Assembly: GCA_963794605.1 (NCBI GenBank)
Contig: CAWCEN010000002.1
Coordinates: 682,001 to 746,000 of the forward strand
DNA from: VAXT01 sp963794605
GTDB lineage: Bacteria; Actinomycetota; Thermoleophilia; Gaiellales; Gaiellaceae
Length of the DNA: 64,000 nucleotides
Reading direction: 5' to 3'
Part shown: positions 25,870-34,951 of the stretch, piece after piece
How the letters are laid out: each line of letters begins with the position of its first letter
Position numbering within the stretch: position 1 is the stretch's first letter
The notes under the pieces: generated by a model
Told to the model about the DNA's origin: nothing
The model's input: only the letters and a program-made list of their open reading frames with translations
Databases searched by the model: none
Made by a program: the position numbers and the translations under genes

Positions 25870-27329
25870 GAGCGGCGCTCGCAGTCCTGGCCGTCGCGTT
25901 CGTCGCGGTGCCCGCCGCCGACGGGTACAGGAACCCGAGTGCGGGCAAGGTCCTCGTCATGCAGATCCAGGGCATGCACCGCGCGAAGGTGAAGCGGGGC
26001 ATCGTCTACCAGCGGTCGCCGAAGCTGCGGATGGACGTCTACCGACCGCGGAAGGCGCGTGGCCGCCTGCCGGCGGTTCTCCTCGGCGGGACCGACGGGC
26101 GCTGGCAGGACCAGCGGCCAGAAGGTCGGCTGGGCGCAGCTGATTGCAGCGTCCGGGCTGAGCGCGGTCGCGTTCGACACCCGTTCCGACGACCAGCTTC
26201 AGTCGCCGCGCAACCCCGCTCAGGACGTGCAGTCCGCGATCGCGTACGTCCGCTCCCATTCGAAGCGCATCGGCATCGACCCGAACCGGTTGTGCACGCT
26301 CGGCTTCTCGACCGGGACCGCGCCATGGCACCTGTGGGCGACGATGCGCGACCCGAAGCCGTGGCTTCGCTGCAACGTCGTCTACTACGGGCCACTCGAC
26401 TTCCGGAGCCCCGCGCTCCCGATCGACCGCAACCTCGCCGACGAGTTCTCGGCCCTCACGTACCTGCGCCGCTCGCCCGGCTCGATCCCGCCGATGCTCC
26501 TCCTGAAAGCCGGCCGCGACGCGAATGCGGGCATCAACGAGTCGATCGACCGCTTCCAGGCCGCGGCGTCGGAACTGCACGCGGACGTCCGCGTCGTCAC
26601 CGACCCAGGTGCGGCGCACGCGTTCGATGTCGGCCCGCGGACGGCTCGTGCGCGCGCGACCGTCAAGCAGACGCTCCGCTTCCTGAAGGCCCGGCTTGCG
26701 CGGCCGCTCCCGGTGACGGAGTCGTGCGCGACCGGGGCGGAGCGGGCCTCGGCGCTGCGGTTCTTTGCCGTCGACGACACGCCGCTCCTGGGCGTCGTGG
26801 TCGGCAGCGGCCCTCGCGGCCTGGTACTCGCCCACGGCGGAGGCAGCGGCTCCCTCTGTGACTGGATCCCCTACGCGCGCGACGTTGCGGCGCTCGGCTA
26901 CCGCGTGCTGGCCTACAACTCGAGATCCGGCATCCGCGTCGACCTCGACCTGCCGGCGGCGATCGAGGCGCTTCGGCGTACGGGCTCCCAACACGTCGTC
27001 GCGATGGGATCCTCCGCCGGGGCGATCGCGGCTCTAATCGGTAGCGCTTCGCTGCCGTCGGCGCCCGCAGCTGTCGTCAGCCTCTCCGCGCCTGTGTCGT
27101 ATGGGCCGCTCAGGGCCTAGAGGCCGCGCAGCGGCTGCAGGCGCCGAGTGTTCTTCGCCGCTTCCGAGCAGCGACGAGCCGTTCGGCGAGCGACGCGCGA
27201 GCCCTGTACGCGGCCTCCGTGGCGCCGGAGAAGCGGCTCGAGATTCTGCCCGGCGCCGCGCACGGGTCGGACATGCTCAACGACCCGGCGTTCCGCGCCC
27301 GGGTCGAGGCTTTCATCGCCTCCCACTAG
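25866..27329 (+). pseudogene. Secreted alpha/beta hydrolase, multiple frameshifts
   Basis: Begins with a signal peptide (VLAVAFVAVPAADGY) and the strand RKARGRLPAVLLGG in one frame, continues in the next frame from about 26100 (GQKVGWAQLIAASG) through the nucleophile motif LGFSTGT to 27120, then is broken again. The expected end can be rebuilt only across about four more shifts between 27100 and 27200: LEAAQRLQAP, VFFAASEQ, DEPF, ASDARALYAASVAPEKRLEI, to a TAG at 27327-27329. Two hydrolase-like modules appear fused (second: LVLAHGGGSG and VVAMGSSAGA). Probable pseudogene, or a poorly assembled patch. Confidence 0.75.
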
Positions 27330-27343
27330 ATACATTCCTCCCG

Positions 27344-28411
27344 ATGGCGCAGGTGCTTCCGGCCGAGCGTGACCTTCGGCGCGTGATCGGCGACGGCGAC
27401 TCGGTGCCCGACGGCGAGGTCGTCGGGCTCACCGACCACGATCTCGTCGAGCTCTACCGCGGCCTCGTCCTGCTCCGGACATACGACGAGCGATCCGTCG
27501 TCTATCACCGCCAGGGGCGGATCGGCACGTACGCGATCTACTGGAACCACGAGGCGATGCAGGCCGGCTCGGTGTACGCGCTCGAGGACGACGACTGGAT
27601 CTTTCCGAGCTACCGGGAGTCGGCGATCGGGCTCCTGCGCGGGCTGCCCGTCTCGACGGTGCTCTCGTGGTGGCGCGGACACCCGGCCGGCTGGTGGAAC
27701 CCGGCGGACTACAACGTCGCGTCGATCTGCGTGCCGATCGGGACGCACGTGCCGCACGCGGCCGGGCTTGCCTGGGGCAAGCGTCTGCGGGGCGAGAACG
27801 CGTGCGCGATCGCGTATTTCGGCGACGGCGCCACGTCCGAGGGCTCGTTCCACGAGGGCGCGAACTTCGCCGCGGTCATGCGCGCGCCGCTCGTGCTGTT
27901 CTGCAACAACAACGGCTGGGCGATCTCGACTCCGGTCGAGGCGCAGTCGCGCGCGGAGTCGCTCGCGGACAAGGCCGTCGGCTACGGGATGCCCGCCGCA
28001 CGGGTGGACGGGCTCGACATCCTCGCCGTGTACGAAGCGACGCGCGAGGCAGTGGCCCGGGCGCGTGCCGGCGAGGGCCCGACGTTCATCGAGGCGGTCA
28101 GCTACCGCGCTGCGCCGCACGCGACCGCGGACGACCCGAAGGCGTACATCGATCTCGAGCGCGTAGAGGAGGAGAAGCGACGCGAGTGCGTGGGGCGCTA
28201 CGAGGGTTACCTGCGCCGTGCCGGGATCCTCACGGACGAGATGTCGGAGTCGATTCGGGTCGAGGCCGAACAGGCGATGCGCGACGGGATCGCTGCCGCC
28301 GAGGCCGAGGAGCCCGCTGATCCGTCACTTCTCTTCGAGCATGCGCTCGCCGACCCGCCCGCCTCGTTCGAGACCGACCTCGCGGAGCTGCGGAGGATCC
28401 TCGGTGGCTGA
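27344..28411 (+). CDS. 2-oxoacid (pyruvate/branched-chain) dehydrogenase E1 alpha
   Basis: A 355-residue thiamine-diphosphate-dependent E1 alpha subunit. The ThDP motif runs from GDGATSEGSFHEG (about residue 160) to NNNGWAIS. It decarboxylates a 2-oxoacid and passes the acyl group to E2 (31021). I chose ATG 27344; the longer open frame to 27101 covers the hydrolase remnant. The stop overlaps the E1-beta start. Pyruvate or branched-chain specificity cannot be decided here. Confidence 0.92.
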   Translation: MAQVLPAERDLRRVIGDGDSVPDGEVVGLTDHDLVELYRGLVLLRTYDERSVVYHRQGRIGTYAIYWNHEAMQAGSVYALEDDDWIFPSYRESAIGLLRGLPVSTVLSWWRGHPAGWWNPADYNVASICVPIGTHVPHAAGLAWGKRLRGENACAIAYFGDGATSEGSFHEGANFAAVMRAPLVLFCNNNGWAISTPVEAQSRAESLADKAVGYGMPAARVDGLDILAVYEATREAVARARAGEGPTFIEAVSYRAAPHATADDPKAYIDLERVEEEKRRECVGRYEGYLRRAGILTDEMSESIRVEAEQAMRDGIAAAEAEEPADPSLLFEHALADPPASFETDLAELRRILGG

Positions 28412-29378
28412 GCTGACGCTCGTCGAGGCGATCAACGACTGCTTCCACGTCGAACTGGGGCGCGACGAGAACGTCATGGTCATGGGCGAGGACGTCGGCC
28501 GCGCAGGCGGCGTCTTCCGTGCCACCGCCGGGCTGCGCGACAAGTACGGCCCGGAGCGCTGCGTCGACACGCCGCTCGCCGAGGCCGGGATCATCGGCAC
28601 CGCGATCGGGCTCTGCATGGCCGGCTTCCGCCCAGTCTGCGAGATGCAGTACGACGCCTTCAGCTACCCGGCGCTCGACCAGCTGATCACGCATGTGGGC
28701 CGCTACCGCTGGCGCACCGGCGGGAAGATGGCGTTCCCGCTGACGGTGCGCATGCCGTACGGCGGAGGAGTCCGCGCGCCCGAGCTGCACGACGACTCGC
28801 CCGAGGCGTACTACGTGCACACGCCGGGCGTGAAGGTTGCGATCCCGTCGACGCCGAGTGACGCAAAAGGCCTGCTCGCAGCCGCAATTCGCGATCCCGA
28901 TCCGGTCGTCATCTTCGAGCCGAAGCTGCACTACAGGACGATGCGCGGTGAGGTGCCCGAGGGCGACCACGTCGTCCCGCTCGGACAGGCACGCACCGTC
29001 CGCGAGGGCGACGACGTGACGCTCGTCGCGTACGGGTCGATGGTGCCGCTCGCGGAGCAGGCAGCCGACGCATTCGCCGATCGAGCCTCCGCCGAGATCC
29101 TCGACATCCGCAGCCTGAAGCCGCTCGACGAAGATGCGCTTCTCGCCGCTGCTGCGAAGACCGGACGCGTCGTGATCATCCAGGAGGCGCCTCGGACTGC
29201 CGGGTACGGCGCGGAGCTCGCGGCGATCCTCGCCGAGAAGGCGATGCTCGACCTGCGCGGGCCTGTGTTGCGCGTGACCGGCTACGACGTGCCGTACCCG
29301 TACTGGCAGATCGAGGACGCTTACATGCCCTCGGTGGAGCGAGTGGTGGACGCCGTGACGAAGCTCCTCGAGTACTAG
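28404..29378 (+). CDS. 2-oxoacid dehydrogenase E1 beta
   Basis: A 324-residue E1 beta subunit of the same complex. Typical segments are MGEDVGRAGGVFRATAGL, DTPLAEAGIIGTAIGL and the C-terminal transketolase domain with ILDIRSLKPLDED. GTG start at 28404 overlaps the E1-alpha stop by 8 bases. The stop TAG overlaps the GTG of the amidase gene. Confidence 0.93.
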   Translation: MAELTLVEAINDCFHVELGRDENVMVMGEDVGRAGGVFRATAGLRDKYGPERCVDTPLAEAGIIGTAIGLCMAGFRPVCEMQYDAFSYPALDQLITHVGRYRWRTGGKMAFPLTVRMPYGGGVRAPELHDDSPEAYYVHTPGVKVAIPSTPSDAKGLLAAAIRDPDPVVIFEPKLHYRTMRGEVPEGDHVVPLGQARTVREGDDVTLVAYGSMVPLAEQAADAFADRASAEILDIRSLKPLDEDALLAAAAKTGRVVIIQEAPRTAGYGAELAAILAEKAMLDLRGPVLRVTGYDVPYPYWQIEDAYMPSVERVVDAVTKLLEY

Positions 29379-30241
29379 TGGCGCTCCACGAGCTTCCGCT
29401 CGACGCAACGAACCTCCACGGCTACTACTCGCGTGAGCTCGAGCCGGTGGCCGCGATCGAGCCTGGCGACTCCGTGCGGATCGCGGTGCCGAACGCCGGC
29501 TGGGATCTGAGCGCTGCTGAGAAGTTCCCACCGAAGAACCCTCAGCTGGACACCGGGCATCCAATTGCGGGCCCGATCGCGGTCACCGGTGCGAAGGCCG
29601 GCGGCACCCTCGTGGTTCGGGTCGATTCCGTCGAGGTCGGCGAGTGGGGAGTGACGTGGGCTCCTCCGGCCCATCTCGTCCACTGGGAGCTCGCAGACGG
29701 TGTCGGGCGGGCGCTCGGGCTCGAATGCGACCTCGCGCCTTTTCTCGGGGTCATGGGCATGCCTCCGCCCGAAGCAGGCGTCCATCCGACCTTTCCGCCC
29801 CGATCCTGGGGAGGGAACATCGACTGCAAGGAGCTCGTCGCCGGGTCGATCCTCTATCTGCCGATTCCCGTCGACGATGCGCTCTTCTCGGCAGGAGACC
29901 CGCACGCCGCGCAGGGGGACGGCGAGGTGTCGAGCACAGCGATCGAAACGACGGCCGAGGCTCAGCTGACGCTTGATGTCCGCGACGACCTGCCGCTCGA
30001 GTGGCCCATCGCGCGGATCGAGGGCGCCTGGCTCACGTTCGGGTTCGACGAGCACCTGGGTGATGCCGCGAAGATCGCGACGGAGGGGATGATCCGGCTG
30101 ATGGGGCGAGAGCTCGGACTCGGCAAGCAGGACGCGCTCGCCCTGGCCAGCGTCTGCGTCGACCTGCGGGTGACCCAGGTCGTGAACGGTCAGGTCGGCG
30201 TGCACGCGGTGCTACGCGACGGGGCTCTCCGGTCCGCGTAG
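29378..30241 (+). CDS. Acetamidase/formamidase family protein
   Basis: A 287-residue FmdA/AmdA-type amidohydrolase. Family segments are PPRSWGGNIDCKELVAGS, LYLPIPVDDALFSAGDPHAAQGDGEV and ALASVCVDLRVTQVVNG. These enzymes hydrolyse short amides to acid and ammonia. GTG 29378 overlaps the E1-beta stop (TAGTG), placing an amidase inside a dehydrogenase operon, between E1 and E2. Confidence 0.88.
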   Translation: MALHELPLDATNLHGYYSRELEPVAAIEPGDSVRIAVPNAGWDLSAAEKFPPKNPQLDTGHPIAGPIAVTGAKAGGTLVVRVDSVEVGEWGVTWAPPAHLVHWELADGVGRALGLECDLAPFLGVMGMPPPEAGVHPTFPPRSWGGNIDCKELVAGSILYLPIPVDDALFSAGDPHAAQGDGEVSSTAIETTAEAQLTLDVRDDLPLEWPIARIEGAWLTFGFDEHLGDAAKIATEGMIRLMGRELGLGKQDALALASVCVDLRVTQVVNGQVGVHAVLRDGALRSA

Positions 30242-30250
30242 ATTGAGCGC

Positions 30251-30625
30251 ATGGCTGCCGGCTCGGAAGCGCTTCGGCGCGCCTGGGAGCACGACAGCGC
30301 GGGCCGTGAGGAGCAGGCGGTCGTCGAGTACCGCGCCGCGTTCGAGGCCGGGATCGACGACGAGGATCTGCCCGGCGCGCTGCTCGGCTTCGGCAGCACG
30401 CTGAGGAACGTCGGCGAGCTCGAGGAGTCTGAGCGGGTGCTGCGCGAGGCGGTGACGCGGTTCCCCGACGACGCGGCGTTGCGCGTCTTCCTGGCGCTGA
30501 CGCGCTGGGAGCGCGACGACAAGGGCGGGGCGTGGCGCGAGCTCGTCGAAGCGCTGTTCCGCGCCGACGCGCCGGGGATGGGCCGCTACGAGCGCGCCAT
30601 CCGCGGCTACTCGGCAGAGCTCTGA
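30251..30625 (+). CDS. TPR-like small protein
   Basis: A 124-residue helical protein with tetratricopeptide-like repeats (EQAVVEYRAAFEAGI; LEESERVLREAVTRFPDDAA; RVFLALTRWERDDKGGAWRE). Often annotated as tetratricopeptide repeat proteins that mediate protein contacts. ATG 30251. Its TGA overlaps a CTG that seems to begin the HIRAN gene. Confidence 0.75.
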   Translation: MAAGSEALRRAWEHDSAGREEQAVVEYRAAFEAGIDDEDLPGALLGFGSTLRNVGELEESERVLREAVTRFPDDAALRVFLALTRWERDDKGGAWRELVEALFRADAPGMGRYERAIRGYSAEL

Positions 30626-31008
30626 GCCAGCGGCTGCGCCTGCTGCTCGAACGCGCTCAGTCGGGCTACCGGCTCCGGGACGCGGCTACGGGCGAGGTCG
30701 TGCACTGGGAGGATCCGCGGATCCTCGTCGTGCCGGCGGCGGGAGTTTCGTTCCGTCCCGAGGCGCTCGAAGACTCTTCGTTCGATCCGGGTCGGCCGCT
30801 TGCACTCGTCCCTGAGCCGGAGAACGAGCACGACCCGAAGGCGGTCGGGATCTGGAACGAGGAGCGGACGCTCCAGCTCGGCTACGTGCCGCGCGAGACG
30901 GCGCCCGAGTTGGCCGGCGACGAGCAGGCGGTCTCGCTCTGGCGGACCGACGGCGGACTGCGTGTCCTGATCGCGCCCGCCGATGCCTGGATAGGGCGAC
31001 CTCGGTAG
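30622..31008 (+). CDS. HIRAN domain protein
   Basis: A 128-residue protein whose core LALVPEPENEHDPKAVGIWN and LQLGYVPRETAPELA is the HIRAN domain, known from DNA-repair helicases as a DNA 3'-end-binding module but here standing alone. In frame after the TPR stop there is no ATG/GTG/TTG until about 30700, although G/C-rich third positions and sensible sequence (SQRLRLLLERAQSGYRLRDA) begin at 30622. CTG 30622 overlaps the upstream TGA as CTGA and is the best start. A GTG at 30532 would overlap the TPR gene by 94 bases. Confidence 0.72.
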   Translation: MSQRLRLLLERAQSGYRLRDAATGEVVHWEDPRILVVPAAGVSFRPEALEDSSFDPGRPLALVPEPENEHDPKAVGIWNEERTLQLGYVPRETAPELAGDEQAVSLWRTDGGLRVLIAPADAWIGRPR

Positions 31009-31020
31009 ATTCCGCCGCCA

Positions 31021-32129
31021 TGGCGTACGAGTTCAAGCTCCCCGATCTCGGTGAAGGCCTGACGGAAGGCGAGGTCGCCCGCTGGCTCGTGTCCGAGGGG
31101 GACGAGGTGGCGGAGGACCAGCCCCTCGTCGAGATCCAGACGGACAAGACGACCGTCGAGATCCCGTCGCCGGCGGCCGGGAAGGTCGCGCAGATCCTCG
31201 TCGAGGAGGGCAAGGTTGTCCCGGTCGGGACGATCCTGGTCGTGATCGGCGAGGACGGCGCAGCCCCGGCCGTCGAGGAGCAGCCGAAGGAGGACCAGTC
31301 CACTCCGGCCAAGCCCCAGGGTCAGACCCTGGGACAGGCCCAGAGCGGACGTGTACGTGCGACGCCGCTCGTTCGACGGCTCGCTCAGGAGCTCAACGTC
31401 GACCTCGAGCAGCTGACAGGAACCGGCCCCCAGGGACGTCTCACCGAGAAGGACGTGCGCGAAGCGGCCACGTCTGAGCGTTTGACACCGGGAGATGTCC
31501 CGGAAGGACGGCGCGAGCCGCTTCGAGGGGTGCGCCGCCTGATCGCCGAGCACATGGCTCGCGCGCACAAGGAGGTGCCCGCGGTCACCTGGGTCGAGGA
31601 GTGCGACTTCTCGGGCATCGACCTCAAGCTCCTCGTCCCGACCGTCCTCAAGGCCGCCGCAGTGACGCTGAAGGAGTTCCCCGAGCTGAACGCCCGGCTC
31701 GAGGGCGACGAGATCGTGTACCTCGACCGCTACGACCTCGGCCTCGCCATCCAGACCGACGACGGGCTGGTCGTGCCGGTCGTCCGGGGCTGCGACTCTG
31801 CCTCGATCGACGAGCTGGCCGAGGAGGTCACGCGCCTGGCGGAAGCCGCCCGCTCCGGAGCCCTCAAGCCCGAAGAGCTGCGCGGCTCGACGTTCACCGT
31901 CACGAGCGCGGGCAAGCTGGCGGGGCTGCTCCAGACTCCGATCGTCAACCACCCCGAGGTCGCGATCCTCAGCATCGGCCGGATCGCCGAGCGGCCGGTC
32001 GTGCGGGACGGAGAGCTTGCGGTCGGTCAGACCGGTTACGTCTCGCTCACGTTCGACCACCGAGTCGTGGACGGAGCGCGCGCCGCCGAGTTCGGCCTGG
32101 CCGTCATCGGCCGGCTCGAAGGCAGGTAG
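31021..32129 (+). CDS. 2-oxoacid dehydrogenase E2 (dihydrolipoyl acyltransferase)
   Basis: A 369-residue E2 with one lipoyl domain (lipoylated Lys43 in IQTDKTTVEIPS), a short linker, a peripheral-subunit-binding domain (TPLVRRLAQELNVDLEQLTG, about residues 117-136) and the acyltransferase domain ending with LTFDHRVVDGARAAEFG (His-Asp pair). Works with the E1 subunits at 27344-29378. The first linker contains a 19-bp palindrome (31315-31333) encoding PQGQTLG. A bidirectional terminator follows. Confidence 0.92.
31315..31333. repeat. Perfect 19-bp palindrome inside E2 linker
   Basis: CCCAGGGTC-A-GACCCTGGG within the coding region for the flexible linker between the lipoyl and E3-binding domains. 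The core GGGTCnGACCC is shared with a palindrome inside hemL at 44707-44721. Confidence 0.65.
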
Positions 32130-32135
32130 AGACGA

Positions 32136-32163
32136 GAAGAGCCCGGCCGAGACCGGGCTCTTC
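32136..32163. terminator. Bidirectional terminator hairpin
   Basis: Perfect 11-bp stem GAAGAGCCCGG/CCGGGCTCTTC with a 6-base loop, 7 bases after the E2 stop and 22 bases from the stop of the convergent CHRD gene. Suited to terminate both transcripts. Confidence 0.7.
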
Positions 32164-32185
32164 GCGAAACCGGCAGAGTCAGCGC

Positions 32186-32758
32186 CTAGTGGTCGCGGCC
32201 CTTGCCTTCCCCATGACCATGGCCGGAGCCCTTGCGGATCTGTCCACGGATGAGACCGGGCTGGTTGAGCGTCGTATGGACGTTCGCGTACGTGAAGCCC
32301 TTCTTCATCGCGGTGATCAGCTCGTCCATCTCGCCGGCTGCGATCCCCTGGCCCGCCGGGCCGATGACGTCCGACGCGACGATGTCGCCCTCGAACATGC
32401 CCTCGGTCGGCGTGCACGCCGGCTTGTTTCCGCCGCCGCACAGGAACGCGCTTACTCCGCCGGCCACGCCGGGCTGTCCGAAGTGGATGTGCGCGAAGAG
32501 CGTGGCGCCCTCGCCGGCCTCGAAGCCCTGGTAGCGGAGCTTGTAGTGAATCGTGTCACCGTCCACGATCTTGGCCTTGAACGAGCCGCGGCCGGGAGTC
32601 GACTCCGACGGTGTCTCCTCGAACCCGGTCAGCTTTGCGGAGAACCTCGTGCCACCGTTCCCATGGTGACCGTGCCCTCGGTCTGCGAATGCCGCTGCGG
32701 CCAACGCCATCAGGCCGACCGCCACCAGCAGCGAAACTACGACTGCGAGCTTGCGCAT
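32186..32758 (-). CDS. Secreted CHRD domain protein
   Basis: A 190-residue exported protein: signal peptide (LAVVVSLLVAVGLMALAAAA, cleavage near AFA-D), then a CHRD domain (FSAKLTGFEETP, LFAHIHFG, ANVHTTLNQPGLIRGQI). Both ends of the mature protein are rich in His and Gly (DRGHGHHGNGG and GSGHGHGEGKGRDH), which suggests metal binding. CHRD domains occur in extracellular proteins of unknown role in bacteria. Confidence 0.85.
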   Translation of the reverse strand: MRKLAVVVSLLVAVGLMALAAAAFADRGHGHHGNGGTRFSAKLTGFEETPSESTPGRGSFKAKIVDGDTIHYKLRYQGFEAGEGATLFAHIHFGQPGVAGGVSAFLCGGGNKPACTPTEGMFEGDIVASDVIGPAGQGIAAGEMDELITAMKKGFTYANVHTTLNQPGLIRGQIRKGSGHGHGEGKGRDH

Positions 32759-32789
32759 GCTTCTCCTCCCCGTGAGGTTGTGTACTGCA

Positions 32790-33128
32790 TTACGGACTTT
32801 CCTCGGGGCCGGTTTCGACGCCGTCGTCGAGGTGCCGGTCGACCAGCTCTTCGATCTCGGCAGCCCGCGCCTTGCCCTCGTGCCGTGCTACGGCGCGCTT
32901 GCCCTTGATCAGGATCAGGGTCGGAACGCTCCGGATCTTGAATCGCTTGGCCAGCTCGGGCTCCTGTTCGACGTCGACTCGCTTCACGCTCAACCGGTGC
33001 CGCTCCTTTCGCTCGAGATGCGCGAGGAGGCTTTCCATGCGCCTGGCCGGCCCCGAATGCCAGGCGGAGAAGAAGACAAGCAGATTCCGGCGTCGGTGGC
33101 CGGCTGATTCGGATCGGCCGGTCATCAA
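32790..33128 (-). CDS. Thioredoxin-fold protein lacking active-site cysteines
   Basis: A 112-residue thioredoxin-like protein. The fold is recognisable from LLVFFSAWHSGPARRMESLL, VKRVDVEQEPELAKRFKIRS and the cis-Pro loop SVPTLILIKGKRAV. The C-G-P-C motif is replaced by S-G-P-A and there is no cysteine in the whole protein, so it cannot act as a dithiol oxidoreductase. A binding or structural role is likely. Divergent from the next membrane-protein gene. Confidence 0.8.
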   Translation of the reverse strand: MMTGRSESAGHRRRNLLVFFSAWHSGPARRMESLLAHLERKERHRLSVKRVDVEQEPELAKRFKIRSVPTLILIKGKRAVARHEGKARAAEIEELVDRHLDDGVETGPEESP

Positions 33129-33184
33129 TCCCTTTGTCCCCGGGCGTAGCTGGTGCGAAACGCGGTCGAACTACACTGACCTCG

Positions 33185-33601
33185 ATGGGTGCCTGGTATT
33201 CGATCGGCGTCTTCGCGGGGCTGGGGGTGGCGCTCGGGATCGCGGCGGCTGGTTTTTTCGGAGGTCGGCGACTTGCCCTGGCGGCGCCTTTCCTGGCGGG
33301 CGTCGTGGGTGTCGTGCTGGGGATCGCGCTCGCCGATGCGCCCGAGGCGGCTGCTGCAGGTGTCGGCGGCATCCTCGGCGGCGCCGGAGCCCTCGAGCTT
33401 GTCCGCGGGGCTCTCGGCCGTGGCGGGACGCCGCTCGCAACCGCGCTCCTCGTGCTCGGGGCGGCGGTGGTGGCCGCCGGGCTCGCGTTCGTGCCGGTGA
33501 TCGGCTACGTCGAGCTCGTGGCGGTTCCGGCGCTGGGCATGCGCGTGCGCAAGCGAGCGGGCAAGCGCTACGCGGGCCTTCGCACGCTCGCGCGCGATTA
33601 G
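33185..33601 (+). CDS. Four-TM membrane protein of unknown function
   Basis: A 138-residue Gly/Ala-rich protein with about four membrane segments and a basic C-terminus (RVRKRAGKRYAGLRTLARD). I start at ATG 33185 (MGAWYSIGVFAG); the frame continues upstream to 33134 but that part lies in the divergent spacer. It ends 3 bases before the TTG of the phosphodiesterase gene. No family recognised. Confidence 0.65.
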   Translation: MGAWYSIGVFAGLGVALGIAAAGFFGGRRLALAAPFLAGVVGVVLGIALADAPEAAAAGVGGILGGAGALELVRGALGRGGTPLATALLVLGAAVVAAGLAFVPVIGYVELVAVPALGMRVRKRAGKRYAGLRTLARD

Positions 33602-33604
33602 GTT

Positions 33605-34951
33605 TTGTCAGAGAAGCTCGTCCTGATCGTCATCGACGGCCTCACGCCCGCCATGCTCGAGCGCGCCGTCGAGTCCGAGGACGTACCCGCGCTTAGATTC
33701 CTGATGAGCCGGGGCGAATACCGGCGCGCGGTGACCACGTTTCCGTCGCTGACCCCAGTCTGTCTCTCGTCGATCGCAACCGGCACGCATCCAGACGTCC
33801 ATGAGATCCCGCACCTTGTCTGGTACCACCGCGGCGAGCAACGGCTCGTCGAGTACGGCTCGTCCTTCGGCGCAGTCCGGGCCGCGGGCACGACCCGCAC
33901 GATTCGCGATGTCGTCTTCAACCTCAACGAGCAGCACCTCTCGAAGAACGCCGTCACGGTGTTCGAGGCGCTCGAGGCCGCCGGGCGCGTGACCGCAGCG
34001 GTGAACATGGTCTGCTACCGCGGGCCGACCAGGCATGCGCCGCACGTCCCGTGGCTGACGCGGCCCGCCTACGGGCCGAGCCGCTTCTTCTACTTCAACC
34101 TGTTCGAGTCGGACGTGACCGGTGCGCCGCTCGCGGTTCGCACGCGGGCTCGCGGCTCGGTGGACGAGTACGCGCGGGTCGTCGGCCGCTGGCTCGTCAC
34201 GCGGGACGGCTTCGACTTCCTCGTTTTCTACCTCCCGGATTACGACTACGCGTCGCACGCGTCGGGCCCCGAGGCGGCGCACGCCGCTCTTGCGCATGCT
34301 GACCGGGCGATCGCCACCCTGTTCGAGGCCGCGGGCGGGCCGGAGGAGTTTCTCGAGCGCTATGCGGTGCTGCTCTGCTCGGACCACGGGCAGACGGCGG
34401 TCGATCGCGCAGTGCGGCTCGAGGACGTCTTCTCGGACCTGACGCTCTTCCACCGGGTCAACGGCCGCGCGGCGGACCTCGCCGTCACTGCGTCCAACCG
34501 CGCCGGGATGGTCTACCGCCTGTCCAGTTGCCACGAGACCCCGCGGAGCCTGGCCGAGCGCCTCGACGGTGGGAGTCACATCGTCCTGTTCAGGGAAGAC
34601 GGGTCCGTGGTGGCGAGGAAGGACGGCAGCGAGCTGCGCTTCGCCCCATCGGCGGACAGCTGGCAGACGAGCGGCGCCTCCGAGGTGCTCGGTCAGCCCG
34701 ATGCGTTCGAACGGGCCTGGGCCGCGCTGGCGAACCCGAACGCGGGCGACCTCGTCGTCTCTGCGGCTCCGGGCGTCGAGTTCGCGGATCTCGGTGGGCG
34801 CCATCATGTCGGCGGCGGCAGCCATGGCTCGCTCGAGGCGGGAGACTCCGAGGTCCCGATGCTCTCGATCGGAGCCGGCGAGCCTCCGGCGAAGATCGTC
34901 GACGTGACGCCGCGCGTGCTCGACTTCTTCGGCGTCTCCGATGAGCGCTGA
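33605..34951 (+). CDS. Type I phosphodiesterase/alkaline phosphatase superfamily protein
   Basis: A 448-residue metal-dependent phosphodiesterase. Metal and nucleophile segments are LIVIDGLTP (Asp), TTFPSLTPVCLSSIATGTHP (Thr nucleophile region), LPDYDYASHASGP and LLCSDHGQTAV, with the late His in GGSHGSL. No signal peptide, so cytosolic unless the N-terminus is longer. TTG start at 33605. Overlaps the following pcm gene by 11 bases. Confidence 0.87.
   Translation: MSEKLVLIVIDGLTPAMLERAVESEDVPALRFLMSRGEYRRAVTTFPSLTPVCLSSIATGTHPDVHEIPHLVWYHRGEQRLVEYGSSFGAVRAAGTTRTIRDVVFNLNEQHLSKNAVTVFEALEAAGRVTAAVNMVCYRGPTRHAPHVPWLTRPAYGPSRFFYFNLFESDVTGAPLAVRTRARGSVDEYARVVGRWLVTRDGFDFLVFYLPDYDYASHASGPEAAHAALAHADRAIATLFEAAGGPEEFLERYAVLLCSDHGQTAVDRAVRLEDVFSDLTLFHRVNGRAADLAVTASNRAGMVYRLSSCHETPRSLAERLDGGSHIVLFREDGSVVARKDGSELRFAPSADSWQTSGASEVLGQPDAFERAWAALANPNAGDLVVSAAPGVEFADLGGRHHVGGGSHGSLEAGDSEVPMLSIGAGEPPAKIVDVTPRVLDFFGVSDER

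Noticed and set aside
30532..31008. HIRAN gene starting at GTG 30532
   Set aside because: The first 30 codons would be an Arg-rich shadow of the TPR gene with poor third-position bias; coding character begins at 30622.
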